A DNA stretch of 29,533 nucleotides from CAZJLP01 sp964546955 (lineage in GTDB: Bacteria; Verrucomicrobiota; Verrucomicrobiia; Opitutales; Opitutaceae): positions 1-29,533 of the forward strand of contig CAZJLP010000063.1 in NCBI GenBank assembly GCA_964546955.1, in the 5' to 3' direction. The translations under genes were made by a program, and so were the position numbers. The notes under the pieces were generated by a model. That model saw only the letters and a program-made list of their open reading frames with translations, was not told the DNA's origin and made no database searches. This document shows, piece after piece, positions 16,502 to 25,800 of the stretch (the first letter of the stretch is position 1; the number at the start of each line of letters is the position of its first letter).

Positions 16502-16530
16502 TCCGAGGTGGAGCGTGACCTCCGAGCGCG
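16502..16530. repeat. Short repeat R2, copy 1
   Basis: This 29-base element starts TCCGAGGTGGAGCG and contains GAGGT/ACCTC arms that can form a small hairpin. The copy at 29411-29439 matches it at 25 of 29 bases. It lies between hflX and tRNA-Gln. Confidence 0.6.
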
Positions 16531-16544
16531 CTATTGGGCGTGTC

Positions 16545-16690
16545 CTACAAGGCGCGAGGGAGCAAACCAACCCCTGGCCGAACTTTCATCTCGATCGGCT
16601 CCTTGCCGGTGTTTTTCACAACAACGCTAACCTTACGCCGAACTTCACCTCATTCGCCACAGCGCTTCCAATCGCGCGGGACAAGCTCCT
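16545..16690 (-). pseudogene. Possible frameshifted gene remnant in the hflX-tRNA gap
   Basis: On the minus strand one frame reads IGSAVANEVKFGV. The next frame, after a shift near 16640, reads KVSVVVKNTGKEPIEMKV and runs to a TAG at 16545-16547. Together they resemble a single beta-sandwich segment broken by one indel. The piece is short and has no start codon, so it may be chance. The rest of the 425-base gap 16319-16743 holds only the short repeats listed separately. Confidence 0.25.
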
Positions 16691-16700
16691 GAAGAGCTAG

Positions 16701-16722
16701 GCCCTTCGACTGCGCTCAGGGC
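16701..16722. repeat. Short imperfect palindrome of a widespread intergenic type
   Basis: GCCCT (16701-16705) and AGGGC (16718-16722) flank TCGACTGCGCTC. The CCCTTCGAC...GCTCAGGG pattern is familiar from intergenic repeats in many environmental genomes. It lies just downstream of the tRNA-Gln gene on the minus strand, where it could also mark the transcript end. Confidence 0.45.
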
Positions 16723-16743
16723 AATCGGCTCTGAGGAGCGGAT

Positions 16744-16817
16744 TGGCTGCCCGACATGGATTCGAACCATGACTAGGCGAGTCAAAGTCGCCTGTGCTAC
16801 CATTACACCATCAGGCA
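16744..16817 (-). tRNA. tRNA-Gln (anticodon UUG)
   Basis: The 74-base minus-strand sequence folds into a full cloverleaf. The acceptor arm is TGCCTGA paired with TCGGGCA (one G-T pair). The D-loop has the usual GG, and the anticodon arm is GGCGA-CTTTGAC-TCGCC with anticodon TTG. The T-arm contains GGTTCGAATCC. The discriminator base is G, as expected for tRNA-Gln, and the 3' CCA is encoded in the DNA (16744-16746). It stands alone, with no neighbouring tRNA. Confidence 0.96.
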
Positions 16818-16911
16818 GTAGGAGGGGGTGGAAATTGCTTCTAAAAGCATGAGCGTCAAGGCCCCAATTTCGCTGCTTGCCACCTACCGGGCGATTTGAG
16901 CACAAACGGCG

Positions 16912-17214
16912 ATGCTCGTCCACTCTGTCTACTTCTGGCTGAAACCCGAACTCACCGAAGCTCAGCGCGTTGCCTTTCGCGCCGGCCTGGAATCCCTCCG
17001 CGGCGTAAAGTCGGTCGACACGCTTTATATCGGAACTCCGGCGCCCATTCCAGACCGTCCGGTGGTGGACCGAAGCTACTCCTTCAACGCCTGCGTTCTT
17101 TTCAAAGACGTGGCGGCCCACGACGCCTACCAAGTCGACCCTATCCACAAGGCTTTCGTCGAGACCTTCAAGTCCAGCTGGACCAAGGTGCAGATTTATG
17201 ACGCCGCCGGCTAA
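16912..17214 (+). CDS. Dabb-family (stress-responsive alpha/beta-barrel) protein
   Basis: The product has 100 residues, the normal size for a one-domain Dabb protein. These proteins form dimeric ferredoxin-like barrels, and members range from plant stress proteins to small bacterial enzymes. The N-terminus MLVHSVYFWLKPEL matches the family opening with its conserved His and the following Phe-Trp strand. DPIHKAFVE (around residues 82-90) matches the conserved H..F...F segment near the C-terminus. The exact reaction is not known. The gene stands alone between tRNA-Gln and a strong terminator hairpin. Confidence 0.88.
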   Translation: MLVHSVYFWLKPELTEAQRVAFRAGLESLRGVKSVDTLYIGTPAPIPDRPVVDRSYSFNACVLFKDVAAHDAYQVDPIHKAFVETFKSSWTKVQIYDAAG

Positions 17215-17290
17215 GCGCCGGCGAGGAAAGTAGAGACTGGGACGGGCCCGGCAAGTCCACGCCAGCATCCACCTTCTACTCTCCACTCTC

Positions 17291-17336
17291 GAAGAAAAGG
17301 TCCCGATTCGCGTTGCGCGAATCAGACCTTTTCTTC
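17291..17336. terminator. Strong bidirectional terminator hairpin
   Basis: GAAGAAAAGGTC (17291-17302) pairs perfectly with GACCTTTTCTTC (17325-17336). Inside it GATTCGCG (17305-17312) pairs with CGCGAATC (17316-17323) around a 3-base loop. The arms supply A- and T-rich tracts on both strands, so it can stop the plus-strand Dabb transcript and the minus-strand CorC transcript. The stop codon of the CorC gene (17322-17324) lies inside the stem. Confidence 0.85.
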
Positions 17337-18668
17337 CACCGGCGACAGCCGCTCAAACTTCACCCGTCGCAGCCGTTCACTCGCCACGTCGAGCGCGCTC
17401 ACCTTGTACTCGCCGACCGTCACGGTCTCGCCGCGACCAGGCTGGTGACCGAAATGGCGCAAAGCCCACGCCGCGACCGTCTCTTTCGGCTGCCATTCGA
17501 AATTCCAACCGGTCTCAGCTTGGAGTTCGCGCATCGTCAGGCTGCCGCTCACGACGATGATCTGGTCCTTGTGTTCGAAAATCGGGCCGTGCTCGATGTC
17601 GAACTCGTCACGGATGTCGCCGACAATTTCTTCAAGCACGTCCTCGAAACTCACGATACCGGCCGTCTTGCCGTTTTCGTCGAGGACCACCGCCAGGTGA
17701 CTCCTCGACGAACGGAAGAGCTCAATCATACTGTGCACCGGCGTCTTTAGGGTGAATGTCAGGGCCGGTCGGATCAGCGGCTCGAACGACGCCTCAGGTC
17801 CCAACGCCTGAATCTGCCACAGCCACTCGCGGACGAGCACGATGCCATCCACCTCGTCGAGCGTCCCCCGGCATACCGGAAACCGACTGTGGCCGCTCAT
17901 TTGAGCCGTCCGCAAATTTTCGTCCAGGGGTTTGTCGAGCCAGAGCGCCACAATCTGCTCGCGCGGCCGCATCACTTGTTGCGCGCGTGTCTCACGCAAT
18001 CGCAGCGAGCGCACCATGAGTCGATTGATCAAGGCGTCGCCGGGATGTCCATGCCGCGCGTGACTGAGCACGTACTCCAATTCTTCGGCGGTGAATCCAT
18101 GCTCGCCCTCCCCTGCGGGCTGCAATCCCGCCCACCGGAGAAAACGGTTGGCCGTGCCGTTCAAAAACCAAATGAACGGGTACAAAATATAATAGAAGAT
18201 CATCAACGGCAGTCCCGCATACAGCGAAACCACCTTCGGCCGCATGATCGCGAGTGACTTTGGCGCGAGTTCGCCAAAGACAATGTGCAAAAAAGTGATC
18301 ACCGTGAACGCCACGGCAAATGACACCGATTTGACCGCGCTCGGGGTGGTAATCCCGAACTCCGCCAGCAACGGCGCGATACGATGCGCCACGAAAGGCT
18401 CGCCCACCCAGCCCAGGCCCAAGCTCGCCAGCGTGATGCCGAGTTGGGTTGCCGATAAAGCCGCGTCCAATTTCTGCGTCGCCTTCAAAGCATACTTGAT
18501 CCGCAGGCCACCTTTTTTTGCCATGGGACGCAGCTGACTCACCCGCACCTTCACCAGCGCGAACTCGGCCGCCACGAAAAAACCGTTGGCAGCCACCAGC
18601 GCAAGAATCAGCGCGATCTCCCCGACGATATCGAAGAAGGTGTTCATGCCCCCAAACACCGGGTCCAT
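17322..18668 (-). CDS. CNNM/CBS/CorC-HlyC family membrane protein, probable ion transport-related
   Basis: The product has 448 residues. An N-terminal CNNM (DUF21) membrane domain (about 1-200) has four hydrophobic stretches, with NGFFVAAEFALVKVR near residues 25-40 and ATQLGITLASLGLGWVGEP at about 73-91. Two CBS domains follow at about 215-340, and a C-terminal CorC/HlyC domain at about 355-440 includes GSLTMRELQAETG. Family members are linked to magnesium or cobalt efflux, and the name haemolysin C is historical. The frame opens at 18668. A second ATG at 18647 has a better G-rich upstream sequence and may be the true start. The gene ends inside a bidirectional terminator and has no operon partner. 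Confidence 0.93.
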   Translation of the reverse strand: MDPVFGGMNTFFDIVGEIALILALVAANGFFVAAEFALVKVRVSQLRPMAKKGGLRIKYALKATQKLDAALSATQLGITLASLGLGWVGEPFVAHRIAPLLAEFGITTPSAVKSVSFAVAFTVITFLHIVFGELAPKSLAIMRPKVVSLYAGLPLMIFYYILYPFIWFLNGTANRFLRWAGLQPAGEGEHGFTAEELEYVLSHARHGHPGDALINRLMVRSLRLRETRAQQVMRPREQIVALWLDKPLDENLRTAQMSGHSRFPVCRGTLDEVDGIVLVREWLWQIQALGPEASFEPLIRPALTFTLKTPVHSMIELFRSSRSHLAVVLDENGKTAGIVSFEDVLEEIVGDIRDEFDIEHGPIFEHKDQIIVVSGSLTMRELQAETGWNFEWQPKETVAAWALRHFGHQPGRGETVTVGEYKVSALDVASERLRRVKFERLSPVEEKV

Positions 18669-18945
18669 CCCGGATTAAATCCATGCATCGCTCAAAGGGG
18701 AGCGGCCGACAGCTCAAAGCGCAAGCATCCGGACCAGATTTGTAAAAATCGCTTGCTTCCAGCCTCTAACCTGTTGCGGCACTCTGCACTATGCGCCAGC
18801 CGGAGTCTTGCATATTGAAGGAACTAAGACGTGGGCCAACAGCTTTTAGTTGTTAAATAGAAACATCTTAAGAAACATAGGTAACACGGCACGGATCAAG
18901 CACCACAATCATTTTTAAACTATCCAACCCCAACTCAATCGCGCC

Positions 18946-19569
18946 ATGCCTCACGATCTCACCGGCAAGAAAATCGCCATCCTCGTCACCGAAGGCTTTG
19001 AACAAAGCGAGCTCGAAGAGCCCCGCCAAGCGCTCGAGCGAGCGGGAGCTATCACCCACATCATTTCCCCCAAGGAAGGGGAAGTAAAAGCCTGGGACGA
19101 AGACGACTTCGGCGATACCTTTGACGTCGACGTAGCGCTCCAAAGCGCCAACGCCGACGACTACGACGGCCTCCTCCTCCCCGGCGGCGTCATGAATCCC
19201 GACAAACTCCGCCTAGAACCGAAGGCGGTCGACTTCGTCCGCGAATTCTTCGTCGTCAACAAACCGGTCGCCGCTATTTGCCACGGCCCCCAGATCCTGA
19301 TCGAAGCCGACGTCCTCCGCGGGCGGCACGTGACCTCCTACCCATCCATTAAAAAGGACCTGATTAATGCGGGCGCCGAATGGACCGATGAAGCCGTCGT
19401 CTGCGACAACGGTCTCGTGACGAGCCGCAAGCCCGCCGACCTCCCGATGTTCAACGCAAAGATGATCGAAGAATTCGCAGAGGGTATCCACAATAGCAGG
19501 ACACCCGGCCATACCACGGAATCCTCCGTCGAAGAAAGCAACACGAGACGGTCCAGCGGGATGTTGTGA
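18946..19569 (+). CDS. DJ-1/PfpI family protein (YhbO/YraA-like stress protein)
   Basis: The product has 207 residues. The DJ-1/PfpI fold is clear, with KKIAILVTEGFEQSE at the start containing the conserved Glu (E16). The DYDGLLLPGG segment follows (72-81). The nucleophile elbow AICHGPQ has Cys112 and His113. Members of this subgroup protect against stress, with glyoxalase, deglycase or chaperone activity proposed. The last 25 residues exceed the usual family length, are low in complexity and run up to an inverted-repeat element, so the C-terminus may have been altered by repeat insertion. The gene is monocistronic with a 277-base AT-richer upstream gap and no certain promoter. Confidence 0.92.
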   Translation: MPHDLTGKKIAILVTEGFEQSELEEPRQALERAGAITHIISPKEGEVKAWDEDDFGDTFDVDVALQSANADDYDGLLLPGGVMNPDKLRLEPKAVDFVREFFVVNKPVAAICHGPQILIEADVLRGRHVTSYPSIKKDLINAGAEWTDEAVVCDNGLVTSRKPADLPMFNAKMIEEFAEGIHNSRTPGHTTESSVEESNTRRSSGML

Positions 19570-19585
19570 GGAGCGGTAGCCCCCC

Positions 19586-19707
19586 ATCGTTCTCGTTCTC
19601 GTCCGCACCACGCATCGCAAGCGATTCTTTCGGGAAGCCTTATTTGGGCGGCTCTCCTCCGACTTCTCACCCTGGGTTTGGAGAACGAGTACGAGTAAGA
19701 GAACGAT
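19586..19707. repeat. Inverted-repeat element, copy A (ATCGTTCTC type)
   Basis: Left arm 19586-19602 (ATCGTTCTCGTTCTCGT) and right arm 19691-19707 (complementary at 15 of 17 bases) enclose 88 bases. The arms share ATCGTTCTCGTTCTC with the element at 27445-27571. It lies 16 bases after the DJ-1 stop and has no coding content, as expected for a small non-autonomous or REP-like element. Confidence 0.65.
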
Positions 19708-19737
19708 ACGAACTCCACTTCGCCCCCTATAAAAGGA

Positions 19738-19774
19738 CTCAGGGGAGCACGCCCCCATGCGTATCTCCCCTGAG
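19738..19774. repeat. GC-rich hairpin with 10-bp perfect stem
   Basis: CTCAGGGGAG (19738-19747) pairs with CTCCCCTGAG (19765-19774) over a 17-base loop. It contains GGAGCACGCCCC, which recurs in the hairpin at 27778-27806. It sits in the 382-base gap between the DJ-1 gene and the TonB receptor gene, where I see no coding sequence. Confidence 0.55.
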
Positions 19775-19796
19775 CAAGATCCTCGCGCAAGCACCT

Positions 19797-19819
19797 AACC
19801 ACCGGTTCGAACCCTGGTT
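19797..19819. other. Nested palindrome around GGTTCGAACC
   Basis: A perfect 10-bp palindrome GGTTCGAACC (19804-19813) is flanked by AACCA and TGGTT. It could be a protein-binding site or part of the neighbouring repeats. It resembles a T-loop by chance and is not part of a tRNA. A 5-bp stem ACCCC/GGGGT at 19920-19933 lies just after the TonB receptor stop on the minus strand and may serve as a weak terminator. Confidence 0.35.
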
Positions 19820-19951
19820 GGGATTCGTCCCTGGGCGCATCGGCGCGGCGCGGGGTTGCGAGCCGTTGCGTCCGAGAGCACAAGATTGGCGATAACCTCC
19901 TTCCGCAATCGCCGCGATCACCCCATAAGGGGTACGGCCCGCCGGCCCCGC

Positions 19952-22624
19952 TCAATGCTCCATCGAATAGGTGATGTAAAATGCGCGCCGATCACCGACT
20001 TGCCTGCTCTGTCCGGGGATGATGTAGCGTCGATCGAACGCGTTTTTTACGGTGAAATTCAGCTTTTCAGTCAACCGCGGCCTCTTTGTTTTCCACGTGT
20101 AAATCACGCCGAAGTTCCAGAGCGCAAACGACGGCGTGCGAATATCCGCCCGGCCATCGTTCCCCGTATAGAGCCGGCGATTGATGGGATCCTGCAGGTG
20201 TCCGGTTGTCGGTGTCTCGGTGGGCGTCGACGACATGTACCGCGTCGCCATGCTGAACGACCACGCCTTGTGCGCCCTCCATAACACGGCCGAGGAAAAA
20301 CTATGCTCAGGCACCCCCCGCGGGGGTTTTCCTTCCGCGTACACTTCCACCCCTTGGTCGACCAAGCGGTTCCTCACATAGGTGTAGCTGATCAACGCCT
20401 GCAACCGATCGGTGAGCTGGAAATTGCCGTCGAACTCGATGCCGTGCGCCTTCTGCCCGCCCGAGTACGATCTTTCTGTCCGGCCCGTGACCGGGTCAAT
20501 CGTCTCTACTTCGACATCCTTGCGGAGCGCGGTGAACACGTCCGCCGTGAAACTGATCCGTCCATCGAGAAAATCTACTTTTAGTCCTGTCTCATAACCG
20601 ACACTGGTCTCACTCGGCGGACTCTCCCCGATCGATGTTCCCGTATCGAAAGGCAAAAACGCCTCGCTGCGGTTCGCATACCACGAAAGGGTCGGTCTGA
20701 GCTTGTAGCTCAAGCCGACGAGCGCGGTGTCGTTGGCATCGTGCGCCTGACTCCCCTGTCTGCGTTCGGGATCGGTCATGCTTCCTTGCACTCGATCGTG
20801 TCGATACCCGGCCGCGGCAATCAGCCTCCCATTGAACGCGGTCACCTGGTGGCGTAAAAAATAGCCCATGGTGTCGATCGCTACATCTCGTCGCGAAGGA
20901 TTGGATACAGGTCTGAAATTGGCCGGACTCACCTCCAGGTACGGCGTGAAATCGGCGTAATCGGTCGCCATGCGCCGCGAAAAGCTACGGTAGGATATCA
21001 GCGACACATCGTCGCGGCGGCGGTTCTCGAACCGGTCCGTCGTCATCAGCGTCATGTGCTCCAGGCCCCAGGCCCGATAGTTGGCCAGCAAATCGATCGC
21101 GAAACTCTGTCCGTAGCCCGTGAACGAACTCCAGCTGACATTCGTGTTCCGGTTCGTGATTTGCCGCACCGCCCGCTCGTACTGCGGCGCTCCCCCCACG
21201 CTCTGATAGATCCACGCCGGACGATGGTAAAAATTCGCTCCGGCTTTCAGCGCGAAAATACGATTGAAGCGATGCTCGAAAAAAGCCTCGACCACCTGGT
21301 TCCGGCGGTCGCGGTAGTCGTTGGGCGAAATGTAATATTTATCGATCAACTCCCAGGCGAACCCGGTGTAACGGTCTGTGGCCGGGTCGTAAACGTAAGG
21401 TAGAGCCGTGGTAGCTGGCATGTGGCGAAACTGATAGCTTCCATTGATGGACAAGTGCGTGTCGGGACTGGGACTGTACGCCAGCATTGCAGTGGCCGCC
21501 CGCGTCAACGAGGACGACGCCGGATCCTGATAGCGGCGGCGGTAGTACTGCGCGTCGAACGTATAAAAAATCTTATTCTTCCCGTATGGCAGTGGACCGC
21601 TGAGGTTGAGTTGAAACTGCGATAGATCGTAACTTCCATACGTCCCGCTGATCGCGTGCCGCTTCATCGCGCGCGGACGCTTCGTCGTGATCACCAGCGC
21701 GCCGCCCGGAGACGTCTGACCGTAGATCGCCGCGGCCGGACCTTTGATCAACTCGACCCGATCGACGCTGGACGAGTCGATGGGACCCAGCGTCGCGAAG
21801 CCATTTCGCAGGTTCGTGTTATTCCCTTTATACCCTCGAATCACCAGGCTTCCGCTGTCCTCCACCCCCGTGAGCGCGGTGATATAAGACAGTTCTTCCG
21901 TGAGTTCGAAAATCGAGAAATCTCTAAAAAACTCCGACGTGAGCATGTTCACCGCATACGGCAGATCCTTCACCCGAGTCGCCACCCGCGACCCGGTGGT
22001 GGACTCCGCCGGCGTGTATCCCCCCGTTCCGCCGGCCGACACGGTGAATTCTTTGAGGTAAAGGAGCGATAGCTGGTTCGCGTGCACCACGTGTTCTTCG
22101 CCGCGGTAAATTTCGTCCACCGCCGTCAGCTTGAGGGATCCGAGCGAGGTCGTCTGCCCGGGTCGTACCACCACATCCACCACGCGCGCGGGAACCATTC
22201 CCTCCGCGCTGACATGGAGCGTGTAGGTCCCGGCGGGCAGATGGGGTATGACAAACTCGCCCCGACCGTCGGTGACGGCCACATAGTCGAGGGGGGCGAT
22301 CTTCACCTCCGCTCGCGCAATTCCGACATAGTTTGAATCGTACGCGACCGTCCCTTCAATGATCCCGGGCTGTGTCGCCTCGCTATCCAGGGCGCGGCTG
22401 ATCTGGGCGTTTGCGATGGAGGGCGTCATCGCCAACAAAAGGACAGCGGCGAACGCAAACGCCACCGCCGCTAGCCGACAGAAAACAGCCTCCCCGCCGC
22501 CGGCTAGCCAGTGCCGGCGCTCAACCAGGGGTGTCCCCCCGGGATATCCGCACGGCTCGCGCCGCCTCGGCTCACCCCGGGGAGTAGATGGGTGGGTTTG
22601 GGGGAAAATGCCGCCCCATCCCAA
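19952..22624 (-). CDS. TonB-dependent outer-membrane receptor, siderophore-receptor-like
   Basis: The frame encodes 890 residues. A Sec signal peptide core (about 48-70) ends with an ANA/Q cleavage site at 73/74. Next are a carboxypeptidase-regulatory-like domain (about 88-170, with GRGEFVIPHLPAGTYTLHV), a TonB-box-like FTVSAG segment, and a plug domain (about 210-320) with VIRGY, VDRVELIKGPAAAIYG and GGALVITTKRP. A beta-barrel follows to the end (ITYSMEH). The plug closely follows the FhuA/ferric-siderophore receptor pattern, so import of an iron chelate or similar large solute across the outer membrane is likely. The start is doubtful: the ATG at 22624 adds about 45 residues before the signal core, encoded by repeat-like DNA, and no better ATG is near. 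A rare start codon is possible. It diverges from the hybrid kinase gene. Confidence 0.93.
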   Translation of the reverse strand: MGWGGIFPQTHPSTPRGEPRRREPCGYPGGTPLVERRHWLAGGGEAVFCRLAAVAFAFAAVLLLAMTPSIANAQISRALDSEATQPGIIEGTVAYDSNYVGIARAEVKIAPLDYVAVTDGRGEFVIPHLPAGTYTLHVSAEGMVPARVVDVVVRPGQTTSLGSLKLTAVDEIYRGEEHVVHANQLSLLYLKEFTVSAGGTGGYTPAESTTGSRVATRVKDLPYAVNMLTSEFFRDFSIFELTEELSYITALTGVEDSGSLVIRGYKGNNTNLRNGFATLGPIDSSSVDRVELIKGPAAAIYGQTSPGGALVITTKRPRAMKRHAISGTYGSYDLSQFQLNLSGPLPYGKNKIFYTFDAQYYRRRYQDPASSSLTRAATAMLAYSPSPDTHLSINGSYQFRHMPATTALPYVYDPATDRYTGFAWELIDKYYISPNDYRDRRNQVVEAFFEHRFNRIFALKAGANFYHRPAWIYQSVGGAPQYERAVRQITNRNTNVSWSSFTGYGQSFAIDLLANYRAWGLEHMTLMTTDRFENRRRDDVSLISYRSFSRRMATDYADFTPYLEVSPANFRPVSNPSRRDVAIDTMGYFLRHQVTAFNGRLIAAAGYRHDRVQGSMTDPERRQGSQAHDANDTALVGLSYKLRPTLSWYANRSEAFLPFDTGTSIGESPPSETSVGYETGLKVDFLDGRISFTADVFTALRKDVEVETIDPVTGRTERSYSGGQKAHGIEFDGNFQLTDRLQALISYTYVRNRLVDQGVEVYAEGKPPRGVPEHSFSSAVLWRAHKAWSFSMATRYMSSTPTETPTTGHLQDPINRRLYTGNDGRADIRTPSFALWNFGVIYTWKTKRPRLTEKLNFTVKNAFDRRYIIPGQSRQVGDRRAFYITYSMEH

Positions 22625-22812
22625 ACAGAAGCTCGCGGAGCTTCGAGCCTCAAATCGAGTCGCCCTCCCACCTCAAATGGGGTAACCAGGGGCCTTACCT
22701 CACTCCGCCCGGCATGTTTCGCTCGTTTACCCCACGACCCGCAGCGCTTTGGCTATCCATTTCCGGTGGGGTTCCGTTGTCGCATTCCTGTCGTCTTTCT
22801 TTTTCCACCTCA

Positions 22813-25800
22813 ATGCTGCGTCTTCTCGCCCAGTGGTCGATTTTCGCAATGCTCGGGGCGTTGCCGGCGTCGGCGGAACTGCGCATCGGCTCTCCGCTGG
22901 TCAAAAACGAACAGGATAACGCTCGCGCCATCCGCGGCCCGGTTTGGGCGCTCACCAAAACCGCCGACGGCACGCTACTCGTCGGGTCAAATATTCTTTC
23001 AGCCTTCGACGGCAGTAACTGGGAGCCTGTCAATGCCCCCGGCTATGCCTTCCGAGCGCTGGCGGCGGCACCCAACGGTGATGTCTGGGTTGGCGCGCGC
23101 GGTGCGATCGGCCGACTCGCGCGCGACGCGCAAGGATCTTGGCAGTTCGAATCGCTTTACCCCCACTTGAAAGCAGCCGGGATTTCCGACCTCGGCGACG
23201 TGTGGCTCGCGCATTCAGTCGGAGCCGCCGTGATTTTTGTGACTTCCGAAAAGGCGATCCGTTGGAACGGGCAGAAAGCCGAGGTCTGGTCTCTCCCGGC
23301 GAAACCTCATCTCCAAGCTTTCCCGGCGGAGGACGGCGTCCTGATCTACCAACTCAAGGTAGGGCTTTTTCGCCTGGGCGCCGCGGGCGCGCCGGAGCTG
23401 ATCAAAGCCGAAGCAGATCTTCCCGCCTCACCCGTCACATGGTTCCTCTCTCAACGCGATGGCTCCGCGCTCCTGGGTCTGGGCGAGGCCGCTTACCGCA
23501 TGACCTCCACCGGAGCCCTAACCCGCCTCGACGCCTTGTCCCAGGCCCTGCAGAAAACGCTCCCGTGCCAGGCGGAACAGATCGACCGCACCACGATCGC
23601 GATCGGCACGTACAAGGCAGGGGTCGTCGTCGCGACGACCGCCGGAATCGTTCAAACGCGCATCGACCATGCTGCCGGGCTGACCGAGGACAGCGTGTAT
23701 TCGCTCCACAACGACGCGTTGGGGGTGCTCTGGATCGGTCTCGGCCATGGCCTGGCCCGGGCCGTCCATCCCGGTACCGCCGCTGTAATCGATGCCCATC
23801 ACGGCTTGGATCGGGGTTATCCCCTGCGCGTGGTCTCCAATGGCGAGTCCACCGTCGTCGTGAATTCTCGCAACCTCTACGCACTGCCCGCGATTCAAGG
23901 CTCCACCGATCGCTCGTCCGAACGTCTTCGGCCAATTTTGGACACACCGGAAATCTTCACCGGCGCAGTTGTTCTGGACGACCATCTGTGGTGCAGCGGT
24001 TTTGGCGGGCTCTGGCGGATGGATGCCGGAACTGCCGTGCGCCACTATCGCACGCCGACCGACGTCCTCGCGATCACCACCTCGGCGCGCGTGCCCGGCA
24101 TTCTCGTCTTCGTCGAAGGTTACGAACTGAAATCCCTTCAGGCGTCCTCCTTCGGTTGGGGAGCCAAGGAACTGGGGCTGCGCCTGCCTGACACCGTGGC
24201 CTCTCTCCTCGAAGACGAGAAAGGGGTCCTGTGGCTCTCCACGATCAAGGAGGGCATCCTCCGGGCGGAGTGGGTCTTGCGCCCGACCGAGCCCCCGAGC
24301 CTTCGACTTAGCGGTCACTATAAACCGGGGTTGGGTCTGCCCGCCACAACCCTGCGGCCCATCCTCAACGAAGTCGGGGGCAGGCTCTTCGCCTTCACCG
24401 AAAACGAGATTCTGGAGCGCGCTTCGGATGGAAAATCCTTCATCCCGGCGCCGGGCATGAACGGACTGACCGGATTGTTTTCCGCGCGCGTGAACGCCAC
24501 GTCGGCTTACTGGCTCGTGCAGACGGGCGGCCCGCAAAAGGAAACGATCTACGCCTTGATCCGAGTCGACGCGACGACTCCAGCAGGCCAGCCCTTGCCT
24601 TGGGCGCCGATACGTTCGGGCAGCCTCGATCAAATCGTCGAACCGATCAGCCTGAGCCTCACCGGCGATCCAGCCCGGCACGACCTCTGGATCGGGGGAA
24701 AACAAGGGCTCGTTCACCTCACTTCAGATGCCATCCGCGAGGCGCGTTCAGCCCCCAACGTTTTCCTGAGAACGGTCGCACTTGACGGCAGACCCCAACC
24801 GTTCGGCATGAAAGACGCGCCGCACGTTTATCCCGCGACGTCCAAACAGCTGGAATTCCGTTTCGCTGTCGACGGGGCCGCGGGTCGCACGATTTCCTAT
24901 CAGACACGCCTGGAACCGGTCGAAGGCAGCTGGTCCCCGCCGACCCGCGAAACGCGGCGGGGCTTCACCGGTTTGGCGGCCGGAGATTACACCTTCCGTG
25001 TCCGCGCCCTTGACCGCTTTGGTCGCGCCGGACCCGACGCGAATTACAATTTTGGGATCGCCCTGCCTTGGTACTTCCGCCCTCCCGCCATCGCTGGGTA
25101 TCTCCTCGTCGCGGGCGTGCTCGGCTTGGTGGTACTTCGTTTGCGCACGCGGCATCTGCAGCTGCAGAACGAACGTCTCAACCGGCTGGTCGAAGAACGC
25201 ACGCGCGAATTGGAACTCGCCAACACGGCCAAGAGCGAATTCCTCGAAAGCGTCAGTCACGAAATCCGCAACCCGCTCAACGGCCTGAACGGCTTGCTCA
25301 ACATGCTCCGCCAGGAAGACCTGGGGTCATCCGCGCGGCAGCTGATGGGATCCGTGCAGGCCTGCGCCCTCGGCCTGACCCGCGTGTTCGAAGAAGTCCT
25401 GGGTTATTCAAAACTCGAATATGGCGTGATCCCGCCAAAAAACGCCCCATTCTCCGCCCGCAAGATCATCGAGGAGATCGCGGCATCGTTTGCCTGGCAC
25501 GCCTCCCAACAAGGGAGTCCGTTGAAATGCGAAATCCCGGCGGAATTTACCGACGGTTTTCAGGGCGACGAGAACCGGATCAAGACGATCGTCACGAACT
25601 TCGTGGGCAACGCCATCAAGTATGCCCCGGGCAAGCCCATCGTCCTGCGTCTGGAAAGCCACGCCACCGGGAAAGACCTCGTTGAAGTGCACTTCGAAGT
25701 GACCGACCACGGTCCGGGCATTTCCCCCAAGGAACAGGGGCTTATTTTCAAAAAGTTCGTGCGCGGCTCGACCGCCAAAAAAGGCAACGTGGCCGGCACC

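Noticed and set aside
19797..19819. GGTTCGAACC as the T-arm of a tRNA
   Set aside because: No acceptor, D or anticodon arms can be built around it on either strand.
22500..22640. Structured leader before the TonB receptor as a riboswitch
   Set aside because: No conserved box of the cobalamin or TPP classes is present, and the region looks like repeat DNA.
23139..24191. 350-codon plus-strand frame inside the hybrid kinase gene
   Set aside because: The kinase frame has propeller motifs across this region, and the alternative frame is compositionally biased with no motifs.
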